The notes beneath the pieces are model-generated. The model did not search any database. It was not told the origin of the DNA and saw nothing but the letters and a program-made list of their open reading frames with translations. From assembly GCA_034008185.1 (NCBI GenBank), contig CM067081.1, positions 5,951,821 through 6,015,820 on the forward strand: a stretch of DNA of 64,000 bases. The letters are read 5' to 3'. Both the position numbers and the translations under genes were made by a program. Shown one piece after another: positions 60,243 to 64,000 of this stretch; the stretch's first letter is position 1; each line of letters starts with the position of its first letter. The DNA comes from Gorsachius magnificus (taxonomy: Eukaryota; Chordata; Aves; Pelecaniformes; Ardeidae).

Positions 60243-62697
60243 TATACAATAGCAGCATTTAGGCTGACAACGTTTCTGCATGCACCAGACACAGACTGAA
60301 GACATTGGTACATGCAACATGGGATAAACTGTTCCATTAGATGCAGTAATGACATAGTTGGAGCCATGTAATAATATGACAGCTTAGGATCCCAGCAAGG
60401 CAGTAGAAGGAGAATGAGATCATTATGCAGTTACACATTTTACATTAGCTTATGGGATTCCTTTCGTACTGTTTTCCTCAGTGCGGTTAATTTGTAAATA
60501 CAGCTTGTCTGTGCTCACCTAACCCTTCTGACAGGAGCTTTACAATAAACTTTTCTTTTTGTGCTATGCCCATAATTTTAAGATGACTCCATCTGTACTG
60601 CTTATACAGACGTGCTCCAGTGATGTCAGTGAATTAGGTCATGTTTTGACCAGGCAAAAGTGATTTTTCCTCTATTACATTGTCGGGTAATTTAGAATTT
60701 CAGTGCAGTTAAATCATATGAAGTGTTCCTTTTAATTTCTGATACAGTTTTTGTGAAGAGTTTTGAAATACAGAACCAGATCGCAGCATGACAATTACAG
60801 ACTAAATGTATCCCTTTGGTTTTACATTTATCTTTTTTTTTTTTTTCTCTGTAAAACTCACTTAAGAAGTACTTATCTGCCTATTCCAATTACTTCAGTA
60901 CTTAAGTGGAGGATATAAGGGATATTTTTTTTCTAGGAGGAATAGTGTAGAAGTTTATTAGTGACCCCAACAGCATTTTAGAGATAGAAACATAAAAATT
61001 CAAAATTTCAAAGCCAAGTCTTATTTGTATCTTTAAATCCATGTCACTCCTGCTGCTGGTTTTAGAAAAAGAGAAGACAATCACTTCATTGGCACCTTTC
61101 TGAAATTTCTATGCAACAGCAGAAGGTAATTCAGTATAAAATTCTTGAGAGAAGTGGAAAGAGACATGCTGTGATCCATTTCAGCAAGAAACAAAAAATA
61201 TAAATCAACTTAAGATTGTTTAGAAATAACAACATCACATATACTAAAAATTATTTGGTAAAAGTTATCAAACCAGATATTTTTGCTTAATTAAAAAGTA
61301 TTTTTAGAAAGCTGAAAAATAGAGATATTTATCTAAAAAATAAATCCATTAAAACAAATGTCTCAATGGACTTTGTATCCTGTCCCTCAGAAGTTAGTAT
61401 CACTTTTTGGTCCCACTCTAGGCACAGCTATGCATTTCAGCAAGAAAGTTTTGAAAAGAAAAGAAGAGCTTACCTATGTCACCAATTTCCGTAACGGCAT
61501 CAATCACGTCTTCACTTCAGAGTCATCAATAGATTAATGTTGTCTGGAGGACTACAGTGTCCTGTAACGACAAGTTATAAATCATATGAAAAAGGAATCT
61601 ATCGTGTTCAGACAATAATAGCATAGAATAGCCCAAACTGGGATCCAGAACATTGTGTTCATCTACCATTTCTACACAGATGCCTACAAGGCATGTATTA
61701 CTTTTGTCTGTTGCATCTATAGAACTAAGAAATGGAAAGAAAGTTTACATTGTAATATAGGTAAAAAATATTCAAAGGTTAATTTGTAACCTTGACATTA
61801 AAATGCTGTCATTATTTTTTTCTACAGGAGCTAAAAGAAGAGGAATAATCCAATTAACACATTATAATATCCCTAATTATCTAAAATATATTTTTACATG
61901 TCATGTCATAATTTTTGAGCTCAAATATATTGAATTCTTGTTGCCATTTTAATATAAAGTCAAAAATCTTCTCCTGCCATGGTGGTATATAAAGATAATT
62001 CTTTACTTCTAATATAAAAAGATACCAAAAAAAGGTAGGAGAGGACTGGATTAAAAAATAAATCATCCAGTTTTACTATGGGAAAAAAAAAATAGCATCA
62101 GCCTGGAGAGAAAAAGGAAAAGGGAAGAGATCTTTGCAATTGTTAAACCGAAATAGAGGACTCAAGTTCTTTTCTTTTTAATTCACATCTGGAACTTCAT
62201 CACTGGTCATTGACATTTATGTTAAGTGCAGTTGATTAACTATTCTGGGTTGAAATTCAGCAGTTCATCCATCTGTCTTTTACACACATATATAGAAATT
62301 CAATTCTGGACTTAAGAAACCTTCCAGGATAAAAGTTTTGTTAGAATTGGCATATTTCAATAGATGACTTTGTTTTAGTGGAAATGGATTTTCTTCAACA
62401 GGAAAATTGTCAGAAAATTTATGACCAGCGTTAAAAATTGAAGTTTCGACTTCTGCTGATCCCAAGCCACAAGGCATTCAACTTAAACTTCAGCTCACTG
62501 TAATTAAGACTTGACAATAACTCTACATTCATGGCAGGTGTAAGCAAAGTACTTTTTTTTTGGATTTCCAGAACAATCATGGGGATAGAGACCTCCCTGT
62601 ATTTTATTGAATGATCAATTGACATTTTCAAATCTTCACTACTTTTAACATCTCATTGTCTACCTTTACTATTTCAGACTAACCCTGAAAGCCCAGA
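60243..62697. other. AT-rich non-coding stretch with one candidate exon
   Basis: No transposon recognised. A minus-strand segment at 61474-61561 has convincing splice-site contexts at both ends and several retained CpGs (listed separately). The rest is AT-rich. Confidence 0.5.
61474..61561 (-). other. candidate 88-nt exon, minus strand
   Basis: On the minus strand an acceptor-like context (TTATAACTTGTCGTTACAG) precedes 61561, and a strong donor (GACATAG then GTAAGC) follows 61474. The segment holds three CpGs, with a fourth in the acceptor, against an almost CpG-free background, which suggests constraint. No frame is open across all 88 nt. The last 40 nt are open in one frame (EDVIDAVTEIGDI), so it could be an untranslated exon, a shorter coding exon starting near 61514, or a decayed exon. 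This rests on sequence context only. Confidence 0.25.
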
Positions 62698-62775
62698 ATT
62701 ACAGAGTCATAGGACTTTTTAGGTTGGAGGGGACCTCTGGAGGTCATCTAGTCCAACCTCAGATCAGGTCTTGCT
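62698..62775 (-). repeat. old CR1 3'-end remnant
   Basis: ACAGAGTCATAGGACTTTTT, then GGTTGGAGGGGACCTCTGG and AGGTCATCTAGTCCAACCTC: the reverse of a CR1 3' UTR with a decayed octamer tail. Its extent beyond 62775 is unclear. Confidence 0.75.
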
Positions 62776-64000
62776 TCAAAATTCCTTCAAACCCAGTTTC
62801 TTCTATGGCAGGTACACCACTCTACAAATTTCATGAACTGTTCATTTACAATGTGCACACCATTGCATCACAGAACACACCTACTATTTTATTGTTTTGC
62901 AGGTGTGCTGCATCACAGGACTAAGAGAAAAATGAGATCAGGTACTGAAGCACAGAATGGAATATTAGAAACCAAGAAGCAGATTTTTTTTACCCTTTAA
63001 AAGTAAAATAAAAATTATATTGGGACTCATGAAACACTTCCAAGTCCAATGAAAATTTACTAAATAAGATCTCTTTTTTAAAAGAAAGTATATTTTCCCC
63101 TTGTTTCCACCAAGTGGTTTAGGTCATTGGTTGGCTTTTTGGCTTCCTGTACATACCTGTCTCTCAGTTTTGACTATATAGAGATCCTAGGGCTACTATG
63201 CCCCTACGTGTCTTCAATATCTTCAGTATATACATTTAATTAGAAAGGATAAACCTGTGCCTTATGTCTTCATGAACACTAGTATTCCTTCTTATTTCAT
63301 AGGGTAATAGAGATGAATATATGTCATATAAGTAATTTTTTTTCCGGGTATTTTTACCATTGTAGTTTTGGAATACTCCCAACTATGCAGATTAAGTTTT
63401 GCAGCGTATTTTCATGTTATGTAACTGCAAGTTACTAAATATGTAAATTTTTATCAAATAACAGATGAAGTCAGCATTCTATTTGAAAGAAAAAAAAATT
63501 AAAAATAAAAAGTAAAGTATCAGCTTCCAGAGTAAATATTGGAACACTTTGATTAGCAAGATGAAAAGTCAATTTGGGCAATACCAATAAGTGGAATCTG
63601 CACGTTGTCTTATTTTTCACTGTGTAAAGAAGACATGAACAAAATAAAAAGTAGAAAAATTGCTTCGTACTATTTTAAAAATTATATGACTGGTGTTTCT
63701 TCTCCAATATTCTGACATTTTTGAAAGAAGCTTATTTTCCTTCTTTCCATAATCATTGAAATAATGCTAAACAAACTGTTGCACATTGTATCACTCACTT
63801 TAGTAATTTGCAGGCATTTATAACTACCAAAACCAGTGCCACCCACAGAGAAGACTTCTGTTGAATTATGCAAGAGCAGGCCACATATTTCAGCCTGAAT
63901 GAGAAAAGTAAGAGCCATGTTGGATATTAAGAAAACATATCAGGTTCAGAGGTCTGTAACTAATCTTGTCAGTGCATGAATCAGGCTAGCCTGTGTGCAG
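62776..64000. other. AT-rich non-coding stretch
   Basis: No gene or element recognised to the window edge. Short frames only (for example 63682-63918, minus, no domain). Confidence 0.55.

Noticed and set aside
1..64000. CRISPR arrays, tRNA or rRNA genes, bacterial-type operons
   Set aside because: None seen. Regularly spaced repeats here are microsatellites, an 18-bp array or transposon tails, and no cloverleaf-forming tRNA sequence was noticed by eye.

Overview
This is vertebrate nuclear DNA, almost certainly from a bird. It is AT-rich and mostly non-coding, and it carries many CR1 LINE copies whose 3' ends finish in the avian-type octamer repeat ATTCTATG. It also carries avian-style endogenous retrovirus LTRs. 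Nothing in it is bacterial: there are no operons, ribosome binding sites or CRISPR arrays. I found no host protein-coding gene that I can defend. The window reads as an intergenic or long intronic stretch in which transposable elements provide nearly all recognisable structure. The bird assignment rests on repeat families; no species can be named.

Layout. 1-575: 3' end of a plus-strand CR1. 7968-8906: a minus-strand solo LTR split by a minus-strand CR1. 14104-18750: an endogenous retrovirus (ERVL-like, class III by its integrase and 5-bp target duplication) with both LTRs, primer-binding site, polypurine tract, a gag region and a RNase H-integrase reading frame, but no protease, reverse transcriptase or env. 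18862-20540: two CR1 copies, one with a large reverse transcriptase fragment. 27880-28650 and 41740-42570: decayed CR1 remnants. 35525-37546: a plus-strand CR1 split by an 834-bp solo LTR with a 5-bp target duplication and an NRF1-type site. 44690-47907: a cluster of four CR1 copies, one nested in another. 53241-53366: a long (AAAAG)n tract. 56335-57990: the rarely preserved 5' part of a CR1 (ORF1 and endonuclease) on the minus strand. 59121-60242: a GC-rich solo LTR. The rest is AT-rich single-copy-looking sequence.

How it fits together. The elements give a relative history. Decayed CR1s came first, then the CR1s into which others inserted, then the solo LTRs, and then the two-LTR provirus, whose LTRs differ at only about 2-3% of sites. 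The provirus is the most informative object: gag-derived sequence runs in one frame straight into RNase H and integrase, so it could not have moved without help from another element. No undescribed defence or regulatory system is evident. The best leads beyond repeats are a CpG-retaining, splice-site-bounded candidate exon at 61474-61561 on the minus strand, the NRF1-like palindrome in the solo LTR near 35907, and an inverted 10-bp duplication around the CR1 inside the first solo LTR.
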